A stretch of DNA of 64,000 nt from NCBI GenBank assembly GCA_964521285.1, contig CAZFQS010000004.1, forward strand, positions 62,001 to 126,000. Reading direction: 5' to 3'. Positions 1-8,329 of the stretch are shown piece by piece; positions within the stretch are counted from its first letter, which is position 1, and the number at the start of each line of letters is the position of its first letter. A program made the position numbers and the translations under genes. The stretch comes from G020354785 sp964521285. GTDB taxonomy: Bacteria > Bacteroidota > Bacteroidia > Bacteroidales > UBA10428. The notes beneath the pieces were generated by a model, which had not been told where the DNA came from, ran no database searches, and was given only the letters and a program-made list of their open reading frames with translations.

Positions 1-501
1 AACGCTAAACCATTCTGTCATCATCCAGGTCAGGGCTGAAGCAATAACTGCACCGGTACCTATAAAAAAGCTTTGCATGGCAAATCCTTTGGTACGCTGC
101 TCATCAGGAAGCATATCTCCGACAAAAGCCCTGAAAGGTTCCATTGAAATATTTATTGAGGCATCCATAATCCACAGCATGCCGGCAGCAACCCATAAGC
201 TTGGAGAATTCGGCATCATTATCAGCGCGCATGATGCAAGGATGGCACCTATCAGAAAATAGGGCCTCCTTCGGCCCAGCCTGTTCCATGTGTGATCACT
301 CAAATACCCGATGACAGGTTGTACAAGCAATCCGGTTACAGGTGCAGCGACCCATAATATCGGTATACTTTCCACCGAGGCGCCAAGGGTCTGAAATATG
401 CGGCTTACGTTTGCATTCTGAAGAGCAAATCCGAACTGTATTCCGAGAAAGCCGAATGACATATTCCAGATTTGCCAGAAAGACAGTTTTGGTTTTTTCA
501 T
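1..501 (-). CDS. MFS sugar transporter, SLC45/sucrose-maltose permease type (5' part only)
   Basis: The reading frame opens at an ATG at 499-501 and stays open to base 1, so the first 167 residues are present and the rest lies off the left edge. Hydrophobic segments alternate with a loop GYLSDHTWNRLGRRRPYF (residues 65-82), which matches the loop 2-3 motif (G-x-x-x-D-R-x-x-R-R-R-P) of SLC45-like and plant-sucrose-transporter-like permeases. Bacteroidota MFS proteins of this kind often sit next to glycosidase genes and carry maltose, sucrose or related sugars across the inner membrane. It is divergent from the GH35-like gene at 689. The exact substrate cannot be told from this fragment. Confidence 0.85.
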   Translation of the reverse strand, partial: MKKPKLSFWQIWNMSFGFLGIQFGFALQNANVSRIFQTLGASVESIPILWVAAPVTGLLVQPVIGYLSDHTWNRLGRRRPYFLIGAILASCALIMMPNSPSLWVAAGMLWIMDASINISMEPFRAFVGDMLPDEQRTKGFAMQSFFIGTGAVIASALTWMMTEWFSV

Positions 502-613
502 TTATTATCAGTCATTAATTTCAATAGTTTATAAATATAATAAGAAAGCTTAAGATTGCAATTATATAAGTTAAATCATAGAGATTTTCAATAATAAGCA
601 AACATAATACTCA

Positions 614-645
614 TTTGCTAATTGTTATGGAAAAGTTTAATTTTA
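614..645 (+). promoter_or_regulatory. Possible Bacteroidota sigma-ABfr-type promoter for the GH35 gene
   Basis: TTTG at 614-617 is followed after 20 bases by TAATTTTA (638-645), which differs from the Bacteroides -7 consensus TAnnTTTG only in the last base. It lies 43 bases before the ATG at 689. AT-rich DNA yields such matches by chance, so this is tentative. Confidence 0.25.
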
Positions 646-688
646 GGTAGAGATCAATCTACAGAAAATTTTTAAAACAATAAAACTG

Positions 689-2413
689 ATGAAAAATACT
701 ATTAATTTATTCCGGATTTTTTTGATCGTGTTTTTAGTGTTTGCAGTTTGTAGTTGTAGCCACAAAGAAAAACAGCCTTTAAATAAAGGAACACAAACCT
801 ATTCAGAGCAAATTCCTTACCTGAAAAAGCAAGGCACTGCCACACAGCTTATCGTAGAAGGAAAGCCCTTCCTTCTGATTTCAGGAGAACTTCATAACTC
901 GACTGCCGGAGGATTTAAGTCCATGAGACCAGTATGGAAGAGATTAGCTAAAAAAAACCTTAATTCTGTCATTGCTACGGTTTCATGGGAACTTATTGAA
1001 CCCATTGAGGGAAAATTTGATTTTTCCCTTGTGGACAGCATGATTTCGGGCGCCAGGGAAGCAAAGCTTAAGTTGGTTATAATCTGGTTTGCCAGTTGGA
1101 AAAATGCAGGTTCTGTTTATATTCCTTCCTGGGTGAAGAAAGATTATGAAAAATATCCCAGGGCCAGGGATGAGCATGGTAAACCACTGGAAATCTTATC
1201 TACCTTTGGAAAGGCTTCTGCCGAAGCAGATGCCAAAGCATTTACAGCGCTAATGAGACATATCAGGGAAGTAGATAGCGCGCAGCAAACTGTGGTGATG
1301 ATACAGGTTGAAAACGAGATGGGTGTACTTGATAATTTAGGGAAAACCCCGGGTAATGCGAGGAGGGATTTTAGTGAGCCGGCCAATAAAGCATACAACG
1401 GTCCTGTTCCCCAAAAATTGATGGATTATCTTGTTGAACATAAGGATGACCTGTTTCCCGAGCTTTACAAAGTATGGGCAAAAAATGGCTTTAAAACTTC
1501 CGGGTCATGGGAAGAGGTATTTGGAAAAAGCAAATTCAAACCTGATATAAAGGACTGGAAATTTTACTCTTATTATACCGAAGAACTTTTTATGGCATGG
1601 AATTATGCCAGGTATACTGAAAAAATTGCAGCAGCAGGTAAGAAAGAATATCCCCTACCCATGTTTGTGAATGCCTGGCTAAAACAACCTTTCAGCTACT
1701 GGCCGGGGAGGTATCCGTCGGGAGGTCCTTTACCACAAGTAATTGACGTATGGAGGGCAGCCGCCCCTTCGATTGATTTCATAGCCCCCGACATTTATAC
1801 AGATGAGTTTGCATGGGTATGTAAGGAATATACAAGAAGTGGTAATCCTTTGTTTATACCTGAGACACGGGGTGGGGAGACTGGCGCCGCAAGGGCATTT
1901 TATGTTTTCGGGGAATACGATGCAGGATGTTTTTCTCCATTTGGGATTGATAACCTTCGTCATGCTGAAAACGATCCCCTGGATGAAAGTTATGCCGTAT
2001 TGCAAAAGATGTCATCAATTATCCTTGAAAACCAAGGCACGGGAACCATGAGGGGAATACTGGTTGATACAATATCACCGGTTATGCGGTTTGAACTTGG
2101 AGACTATACGATTGAGTCTATACTTGGAGGAAGGGAAAGACAGGATATTGCAGGGGGACTTATCATAAAAACAGGCCAGCAGGAATGCATTTGTGCAGGC
2201 AGGGCCCTTGATATCTTTTTTATTCCTAAAGATGATTCTATGCGTGTAGCAATTGATGCAGTGGATGAAGGAACTTTTGAAGGCGGGAAATGGATTCCTG
2301 AAAGAAGGTTAAACGGAGATGAAGTACACGCGAGCACATGGTCAGGGACAGGTGTGAAGCTTCCGGGCCACAAGGTTAGTATTCAGAAGATTTCTCTTTA
2401 CAGGTACAAATAA
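689..2413 (+). CDS. GH35-like beta-galactosidase with DUF5597 C-terminal domain, lipoprotein
   Basis: The 574-residue protein starts with a lipoprotein signal ending in VCSCS, so it is probably anchored to a membrane. A TIM barrel follows (about residues 45-430). The motif IQVENEMG places the predicted acid/base at Glu210, and FIPETRGG places the predicted nucleophile at Glu392, as in clan GH-A family 35. The last ~130 residues look like the DUF5597 beta-domain of Bacteroidota GH35 enzymes. The likely role is removing terminal beta-galactose or a related sugar from oligosaccharides outside the cytoplasm. It stands alone between the divergent transporter and a tRNA gene. The family call is firm; the substrate is inferred. 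Confidence 0.85.
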   Translation: MKNTINLFRIFLIVFLVFAVCSCSHKEKQPLNKGTQTYSEQIPYLKKQGTATQLIVEGKPFLLISGELHNSTAGGFKSMRPVWKRLAKKNLNSVIATVSWELIEPIEGKFDFSLVDSMISGAREAKLKLVIIWFASWKNAGSVYIPSWVKKDYEKYPRARDEHGKPLEILSTFGKASAEADAKAFTALMRHIREVDSAQQTVVMIQVENEMGVLDNLGKTPGNARRDFSEPANKAYNGPVPQKLMDYLVEHKDDLFPELYKVWAKNGFKTSGSWEEVFGKSKFKPDIKDWKFYSYYTEELFMAWNYARYTEKIAAAGKKEYPLPMFVNAWLKQPFSYWPGRYPSGGPLPQVIDVWRAAAPSIDFIAPDIYTDEFAWVCKEYTRSGNPLFIPETRGGETGAARAFYVFGEYDAGCFSPFGIDNLRHAENDPLDESYAVLQKMSSIILENQGTGTMRGILVDTISPVMRFELGDYTIESILGGRERQDIAGGLIIKTGQQECICAGRALDIFFIPKDDSMRVAIDAVDEGTFEGGKWIPERRLNGDEVHASTWSGTGVKLPGHKVSIQKISLYRYK

Positions 2414-2438
2414 AATGGTTTTAGCCCAGTCCCTTTAG

Positions 2439-2511
2439 CCGGTCTGGAGGGGCTCGAACCCTCGACCCCATGATTAAGAGTCACGTGCTCTGCCAACTGA
2501 GCTACAGACCG
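2439..2511 (-). tRNA. tRNA-Lys (anticodon CTT)
   Basis: The reverse strand folds into a complete 73-nt cloverleaf. The acceptor CGGTCTG pairs with CAGACCG, the D arm is GCTC/GAGC, the anticodon stem CGTGA/TCATG carries the loop CTCTTAA with anticodon CTT, and the T arm has the loop TTCGAGC. The discriminator base is G and CCA is not encoded. Confidence 0.95.
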
Positions 2512-2618
2512 GTTCTGCAAATTTAAAATATTTATGATGAAATAGAAAAATCTGTCTGAGGTTAATATTCTAATCCGAATTCAGCTAAAGGTCAAAATTC
2601 ACGGATAAGGCGGCAATC

Positions 2619-2738
2619 TCAAAAATCCCTTTTCTCGAATTTTTCATTTTTCTTTTCCTCTATCCTGTTAACAATAACATACAGAAGAAGAATAAAAACA
2701 ATTAAGCCTATAAGCATATATATTCCGGCAATAAGCAT
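2619..2738 (-). CDS. Small single-pass membrane protein, 39 residues
   Basis: This short reverse-strand frame (ATG at 2736-2738, TGA at 2619-2621) begins MLIAGIYMLIGLIVFILLLY, one hydrophobic helix. A very charged tail rich in Lys and Glu follows (about residues 25-39). It lies 64 bases downstream of the YbjQ-like gene on the same strand, so the two could be co-transcribed. The helix-plus-charged-tail layout is typical of real small membrane proteins, but the frame is short and no homologue is recognised. Confidence 0.4.
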   Translation of the reverse strand: MLIAGIYMLIGLIVFILLLYVIVNRIEEKKNEKFEKRDF

Positions 2739-2802
2739 AATAACATTGTATCCTGATTTTAAAACCGGTATTTAAAAAGCCGTAAGATTATTTTATTACA
2801 GA

Positions 2803-3117
2803 CTATTTTAATTTTACGGCTGTACCGTATGCTAGAATTTCAGAGGCTCCAGCCATAATAGCAGAAGTCATAAACCTTACATTTACTATTGCATCAGCAC
2901 CCATTTTCTGTCCGTCAATTTGCAATCTTTCAAGCGCCTGCTCCCTTGCATCTGCCATAAGTTTTGTATACTCGGATATTTCACCTCCAACAATATTTTT
3001 AAGACCGGCAAAAATATCTCTGCCAATATTTCTTGCCCTTACTGTACTTCCCCTAGCCAGGCCCAGAGTTTCTGCTATCTCCCTGCCCGGAATTGTTTCT
3101 GTTGATACTATTATCAT
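2803..3117 (-). CDS. ybjQ: YbjQ/UPF0145 family protein (putative heavy-metal-binding domain)
   Basis: The protein has 104 residues, close to the usual family length. It begins with a short beta strand (MIIVSTETIPG) followed by GLARGSTVRARNIGRDI. The central GGEISEYTKLMADAREQAL and the later GADAIVNVRFMTSAIM plus EILAYGTAVKL are the recognisable UPF0145 blocks. Members form pentameric rings, and the metal-binding label is poorly supported by experiment. It is cytosolic with no signal peptide. The small membrane protein at 2619 lies just downstream on the same strand. Confidence 0.9.
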   Translation of the reverse strand: MIIVSTETIPGREIAETLGLARGSTVRARNIGRDIFAGLKNIVGGEISEYTKLMADAREQALERLQIDGQKMGADAIVNVRFMTSAIMAGASEILAYGTAVKLK

Positions 3118-3313
3118 AATATTTAATTTTAAGATTAACTATGCACGATTCAGCATAAAATTATAACATTTTTCAGATATTAAAGTTATTAAATTTAAAC
3201 CTTTAGAATATAGATACTGCTATTGATTCCGGCAACAACTTTGTTTGCTGTCATTTCATAAGCTGACAATAAATTCTTTTGTATTAAATTAGAATTTACT
3301 TTTGATTTATTAC

Positions 3314-3321
3314 TAAATTTG
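3314..3321 (+). promoter_or_regulatory. Possible -7 element (TAAATTTG)
   Basis: TAAATTTG fits the Bacteroidota -7 consensus TAnnTTTG exactly and lies 32 bases before the ATG at 3354. No TTTG is present at the expected distance upstream, so only half of the promoter signature is seen. Confidence 0.3.
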
Positions 3322-3353
3322 GTTATAATTTTTTAATAACTAAATTTCAACAA

Positions 3354-4952
3354 ATGAACCTCTATTCTAAATTTGGAAATTTAAATATTTTACTTTTTGT
3401 AGTAATACAAATATTCTTTTTTACGTCATGCAATTCACAAAACACTAAAAACCAACAAATGCAAAATTCATATAAAGAATTAAAAGACCGTGAACCTGTT
3501 GTTGCGGGGCAGTTCTATCCCGGACGATCAGACGAACTCAGTGCAGACCTTATTAAACTCTTTTCTGAAGCTGAACAGAAAAAAGTCAAAGGGGAAGTAC
3601 TTGCAATAATTGCCCCCCATGCAGGATATGTTTTTTCAGGTGAAGTAGCAGCATCAAGTTTTAATCAGATAAATCCCAAAAAGAAATATGAAATAGTGTT
3701 TGTTATAGGTTCAAGTCATAGAACAGCTTTTGAGGGAGCTTCAATATATAACAAGGGTAATTATAAAACGCCTTTAGGTACAGTAAATGTTGATTTACAG
3801 ATAGCCAATAATCTTATTAATAAATATGATGTTTTTAAATACAGGTCAGAGGCACATCAATATGAACATAGCCTTGAAGTTCAGCTACCTTTCCTGCAGC
3901 ATATCATGGAAACCGACTTTAAAATTGTACCGATAGTTTTAGGTACTCAATCTCCTGAAACATGTAAAAAAATTGCCGGCGCACTGGCACCTTATTTTAA
4001 TTCGGATAATCTGTTTGTTATAAGTACAGATTTTTCTCATTACCCACAATACGAAGATGCTAATAAGGTAGACAATTTAACTGCCAGCGCAATAACCTCT
4101 AATGATCCTGATAAACTTCTTACCACATTAGGAAAGAATTCGCAAATGAACATTTCTAACCTTGCTACAAGTTTATGTGGCTGGACATCAGTATTAACAT
4201 TAATGTATATAACAGAGGGTATGACTGACATTAAATATTATCCTGTAGAATATAAAAACTCGGGTGATGCCCGATTCTATGGTGATAAATCAAGAGTCGT
4301 AGGCTATTATTCCATTGCCGTGGCAAAGGAAGTGGAAGAAAACACACTTCCTGAAAATGAAACAAAAAAAGAGAATCCAAAAAAAAAAGACTTTGAATTA
4401 ACAGGAGAAGATAAAAAGGTACTTCTTGGGATAGCACGTAATACTATTGAAGATTATGTTAATAATAAGAATATTCCTAAAATAGACACAGAAGGATTTT
4501 CACAAAACCTGCTTACCAACACCGGCGCATTTGTTACTATTCATAAGGATGGAAAATTGCGTGGTTGTATTGGAAGATTTGAACCCGATATTCAGTTATA
4601 TAAAGTAGTACAGGAGGTAGCCATTTCAGCGGCGACCAGAGATTTCAGATTTAGTCCCGTTGCACGGGATGAGCTTGAAAATATTGATATTGAAATATCT
4701 GTACTTACACCTTTAAGAAAAATCGATTCCGCTGATGAAATTGAACTGGGTAAGCATGGCATATATATAAAACAGGGACGTAATTCGGGAACATTCCTGC
4801 CGCAGGTGGCTATACAAACCGGCTGGAACCTGGAAGAATTTCTCGGGCATTGTTCGCGGGATAAAGCTGGTATAGGATGGGACGGATGGAAAAATGCTGA
4901 TCTTTATGTATATGAGGCACTGATTTTTTCCGAAAATGAATTAATCCATTGA
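3354..4952 (+). CDS. Fused AmmeMemoRadiSam system proteins B (Memo) and A (AMMECR1), predicted lipoprotein
   Basis: The 532-residue protein carries a lipoprotein-type signal (FFFTSCNSQ). A Memo-like domain follows (about 50-320): REPVVAGQFYPG, AIIAPHAGYVFSGEVAASS, VIGSSHRTAFEG, HSLEVQLPFLQ and STDFSHYPQYEDA. These contain the His and Asp residues that bind metal in Memo and related dioxygenase-like folds. After a Lys/Glu-rich linker (about 325-350) comes an AMMECR1 domain (about 355-530) with the hallmark LRGCIG and a downstream FLPQVA block. Memo, AMMECR1 and a radical SAM protein commonly co-occur; here A and B are fused and no radical SAM gene is visible. Export of this normally cytosolic pair is unusual. 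The next gene begins 26 bases downstream. The biochemical role is unknown. Confidence 0.88.
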   Translation: MNLYSKFGNLNILLFVVIQIFFFTSCNSQNTKNQQMQNSYKELKDREPVVAGQFYPGRSDELSADLIKLFSEAEQKKVKGEVLAIIAPHAGYVFSGEVAASSFNQINPKKKYEIVFVIGSSHRTAFEGASIYNKGNYKTPLGTVNVDLQIANNLINKYDVFKYRSEAHQYEHSLEVQLPFLQHIMETDFKIVPIVLGTQSPETCKKIAGALAPYFNSDNLFVISTDFSHYPQYEDANKVDNLTASAITSNDPDKLLTTLGKNSQMNISNLATSLCGWTSVLTLMYITEGMTDIKYYPVEYKNSGDARFYGDKSRVVGYYSIAVAKEVEENTLPENETKKENPKKKDFELTGEDKKVLLGIARNTIEDYVNNKNIPKIDTEGFSQNLLTNTGAFVTIHKDGKLRGCIGRFEPDIQLYKVVQEVAISAATRDFRFSPVARDELENIDIEISVLTPLRKIDSADEIELGKHGIYIKQGRNSGTFLPQVAIQTGWNLEEFLGHCSRDKAGIGWDGWKNADLYVYEALIFSENELIH

Positions 4953-4978
4953 TGCGGATTGCAAACCCTTTATAATTT

Positions 4979-7501
4979 ATGAATTCCCCTTACCTCATAT
5001 TTCCGATAGGTGTTCTTTTGCTAGTTTTATATCTAATTTCATTAAGCCTTTCAAGACTTTCTTTTATAAAACTTGCTACTCACAGAAAATTTTGGAACGT
5101 TCTTCTGCTAACAGCATTTTTTGTTACAGCAATACTGGGACTCATTCTTGCTATACAGGTGAATTATAAAATTAAGATCCCTTTTATTAAACAGCTGCTT
5201 ACCCTGCATGTTGATTTCGGAATTGGAATGACCACTATAGCAATATTTCATTTCCTGTGGCACTGGAATTATTACCTTAATCTGCTTAAAAAGAAAAACC
5301 TGAAAAAAAAGACAGGTGAAGAGGAACTAAAAGCTATGGAAGAAGTCAGTGTGGATTCTGAAAAGCCGGTCAGTATAAGATTTTTTGAAGCGCTGCCCTT
5401 ATTTGTTCTTGGTTTTACAGCTATATTATCTCAGATAGTGTTGTTAAGAGAGTTCTTGCTGGTCTTTGGCGGTAACGAACTTGTTTGCGGCCTTGTCCTG
5501 GCAAACTGGATGATCCTGACAGGGACAGGCGCCTTTATTGGAAGAATTACCAGAAGAACAGGATTCACCAGGAACTTTGTTTTTTATGCACTGGTCTTAC
5601 TCGGACTGATCCCCCCAATTACTGTATTTCTCATAAACAATTTTAAAAATATTGTATTCGAACCGGGTATTGCCATAGGATTATTTCAGATTTTATACTC
5701 TACTCTTATTATACTTTTACCCTTCTGCCTTTTGTCAGGATTCCTCTTTACCTGGCTGGCAACAAAACTCTCAATAAATATGAAAGCCAATGTAATAGAG
5801 AAGGCTTACGCTTTTGAATCTATAGGCAGTATTATTGGAGGAGGCCTGTTTAGTTTTGTTCTTGTATATTTTCTGACTACCTATCAGGTATTAGGTATAT
5901 TGTTGTCAGTTAATATTTTAACCGGACTGGTACTCGCATTCAGACTTAGATTTAATATATATAAAGTTATTTTGCTTGTTTTATCCCTTTCATTTATAAT
6001 AGTGTTTTTTATTACTGATTTTGATTCTTTTTCAAAAAAGGCCTTGTTCAGAAATCAGGAATTGATTTTTCTTAAAGATACACCCTATGGTAATCTTGCC
6101 ATAACACGCTCAGGGGATCAGTTAAACTTTTATGAAAACAACATTCTCCTGTTCAATACTTATAACACGATAGCGAATGAAGAAGCCGTCCATTATGCTA
6201 TGGTACAGCACAGGGATCCGAAAAGTGTTTTATTAATATCAGGAGGAATATCAGGTATAACTGATGAAATACTAAAATATAATGTTGCCAGAATTGACTA
6301 TATTGAACTTAATCCCTTGATATTCAGAATTGGCAAACAATTTACAGAGTCATTGGAAGATAAGCGAATAAATGCAATAGAAACAGATGCCCGGCTTTTT
6401 TTAAAAAAGACAACTAACAAATACGATATTGTACTGATTAATTTACCCGAACCTTCAACTGCACAAATAAACAGGTATTATACAATTGAATTCTTCAGGC
6501 TGCTGAAAAAAAGACTTAACCGGAATGCAATAATTTCTTTGGGTCTTCCTTCAACAGCAAATTATATTAGCAAAGAAGCAGCAAGGGTAAACTCTGTAAT
6601 ATATACAACCATTAAACAGGTATTTAGAGAAATTCTGGTTATACCGGGCGAAAAAAATTTCTTCATTATTTCTGACAACCCGCTAAGTATAAATATTGGC
6701 AAATTAATTGAAGATAAAGGAATAGACAATGTTTATGTTAACCGTTACTATCTTGATGATAATCTTCTGAAGCAAAGGAGTAATTACATATTAACGAATA
6801 TTTCTCATGATGTAAAAATTAATAAGGACTTCAGACCCGTCTCATATTTCAACCAGTTGCTATTCTGGATAAGCCAGTTTAATTTCAACTTAAATGTCTT
6901 TTTGATTATAAGTACTATCATATTATTTGCAGTGGCATTATTAATAAGCAGACTCAACCCTGTTAACCTGGGAATATTTGCTGCAGGATTTACTGCCTCT
7001 TCTGTAGAGGTAATGCTAATCATTTCATTCCAGATCATTTACGGATATGTTTACCAGACATTAGGTATAATAATAACAATCTTTATGGCCGGTCTGGCTA
7101 CAGGGGCCCTGTTAAGGAAAAAGTTTTTCCCGGCACCAAAAAATAAACATTATTATATTTTACAATTCTCTCTTGCAATATATTCGATTATTTTACCTTT
7201 TATAATAGTATTTACTGAATCATTATCAACCTTTCCAAACCTGGTACATATTATTTTCTTCATACTGACCTTTGTTATATCTCTTGTTGTTGGCTTTTTA
7301 TTTGCTATAGCAACTCTAATACAAAAGGAAGCTATTTCGGAAATCTCAGCAAAGGTTTACAGTGTAGATTTATTGGGCGCAGCTTTGGGTGCCCTTATTA
7401 TTTCAATCTTGCTGATTCCTTTAATCGGAATTGTTTATACGGGAATTATTCTTGGTATTTTAAATTTATTGTGTGCTCTAATTACATTTTTAAAATCATA
7501 A
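4979..7501 (+). CDS. Multi-pass membrane protein with spermidine-synthase-like domain
   Basis: The 840-residue protein has three parts. Residues 1-105 form about three helices with His35, His77, His91 and His95; the stretch HVDFGIGMTTIAIFHFLWHW resembles small cytochrome-b-like DUF4405 domains. Residues about 130-365 are a helical bundle (LGFTAILSQIVLLREF) typical of fused membrane spermidine synthases. Residues about 375-600 are a spermidine-synthase-like methyltransferase fold, with SGGISGITDEILKY as the SAM-type loop, YIELNP, and LPEPSTAQINRYYTIEFF near residue 490. More helices follow from about 630 to the end. True polyamine synthesis is doubtful because the usual catalytic loop is altered. 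It is probably co-transcribed with the Memo-AMMECR1 gene upstream and the RraA-like gene downstream. Confidence 0.8.
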   Translation: MNSPYLIFPIGVLLLVLYLISLSLSRLSFIKLATHRKFWNVLLLTAFFVTAILGLILAIQVNYKIKIPFIKQLLTLHVDFGIGMTTIAIFHFLWHWNYYLNLLKKKNLKKKTGEEELKAMEEVSVDSEKPVSIRFFEALPLFVLGFTAILSQIVLLREFLLVFGGNELVCGLVLANWMILTGTGAFIGRITRRTGFTRNFVFYALVLLGLIPPITVFLINNFKNIVFEPGIAIGLFQILYSTLIILLPFCLLSGFLFTWLATKLSINMKANVIEKAYAFESIGSIIGGGLFSFVLVYFLTTYQVLGILLSVNILTGLVLAFRLRFNIYKVILLVLSLSFIIVFFITDFDSFSKKALFRNQELIFLKDTPYGNLAITRSGDQLNFYENNILLFNTYNTIANEEAVHYAMVQHRDPKSVLLISGGISGITDEILKYNVARIDYIELNPLIFRIGKQFTESLEDKRINAIETDARLFLKKTTNKYDIVLINLPEPSTAQINRYYTIEFFRLLKKRLNRNAIISLGLPSTANYISKEAARVNSVIYTTIKQVFREILVIPGEKNFFIISDNPLSINIGKLIEDKGIDNVYVNRYYLDDNLLKQRSNYILTNISHDVKINKDFRPVSYFNQLLFWISQFNFNLNVFLIISTIILFAVALLISRLNPVNLGIFAAGFTASSVEVMLIISFQIIYGYVYQTLGIIITIFMAGLATGALLRKKFFPAPKNKHYYILQFSLAIYSIILPFIIVFTESLSTFPNLVHIIFFILTFVISLVVGFLFAIATLIQKEAISEISAKVYSVDLLGAALGALIISILLIPLIGIVYTGIILGILNLLCALITFLKS

Positions 7502-7513
7502 ACCATATAAACT

Positions 7514-8329
7514 ATGAAACAAACAATCTGCATTCTAAAAGCATTCTTTTTTCTAATTCTGTTAATGATCTTCTGCATATCCAGTGCACAGGATACTATC
7601 CCTGATGATGAGATCCTGAAATTATATGACGGACTTCGAGTTGCTGATGTATCTGATGGCATGGATATGATCGGACTTCGTGATGCCGGTTTAGTAGACA
7701 CGCGCATTGAAGCTCTCTGGAAAGACACTGAAAACATGACCCATGTATTTTGCGGAATAGCTGTGACCGCAAGATACGTTCCAACAAATAAAATAGTTAA
7801 AAATCCTATGGGAAAAGAGGAATTTCAAAAGTGGGAAGGTAACTGGTACAATGATTACTCATCCGAGCCCTTTGTTGAATTTATTAAGCCTGGCACCGCA
7901 ATTGTTCTGGATGTTCAGGGAGACGGGGATGCAGGTTCCGTAGGATCATTCAATTCACTTGCCTGGTACAGTAAAGGAGCCAGGGGAATTATTTCAAACG
8001 GAGGAATTCGTGATACAGATGAGATTACTAAACAGCGTATACCTGTTTATCTGGATTATATGGAAAGAGGCAGAGGCATAAGGCCGGGCAGGAATGAAAT
8101 CGAATCGGTCAACAGATCGGTTACAATAGGAGGAGTATTAATAAGACCCGGGGATATTATTGTTGCGGATGGTGACGGCGTTATTGTTGTGCCCAGGGAA
8201 CATGCAAAAGAAGTTGCAGAGCATGCAAGGGAAATACTTAATAAAGATAAAAGAGGCAGAAGAGCTTTGTACAAGAACCTGGGTATGCCTTTGGATAAGA
8301 CTGTTGAGATAGATGAGGACGGGAGCTAA
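7514..8329 (+). CDS. RraA-like / HMG-aldolase-fold protein with signal peptide
   Basis: The 271-residue protein has an N-terminal hydrophobic stretch ending ISSAQD, a convincing Sec signal peptide. The mature part follows the RraA/4-hydroxy-4-methyl-2-oxoglutarate aldolase pattern: VADVSDGMD, VLDVQGDGDAGSVGSFNSLA, GARGIISNGGIRDTDEI, IRPGDIIVADGDGVIVVP and a charged C-terminal helix. The NGGIRD-type segment carries the Arg and Asp that contact substrate and metal in the aldolases. RraA itself is a cytosolic RNase E inhibitor, so a periplasmic copy is more likely an enzyme of unknown substrate. It starts 12 bases after the membrane protein and its stop overlaps the convergent GH9 stop by four bases. 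Confidence 0.85.
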   Translation: MKQTICILKAFFFLILLMIFCISSAQDTIPDDEILKLYDGLRVADVSDGMDMIGLRDAGLVDTRIEALWKDTENMTHVFCGIAVTARYVPTNKIVKNPMGKEEFQKWEGNWYNDYSSEPFVEFIKPGTAIVLDVQGDGDAGSVGSFNSLAWYSKGARGIISNGGIRDTDEITKQRIPVYLDYMERGRGIRPGRNEIESVNRSVTIGGVLIRPGDIIVADGDGVIVVPREHAKEVAEHAREILNKDKRGRRALYKNLGMPLDKTVEIDEDGS

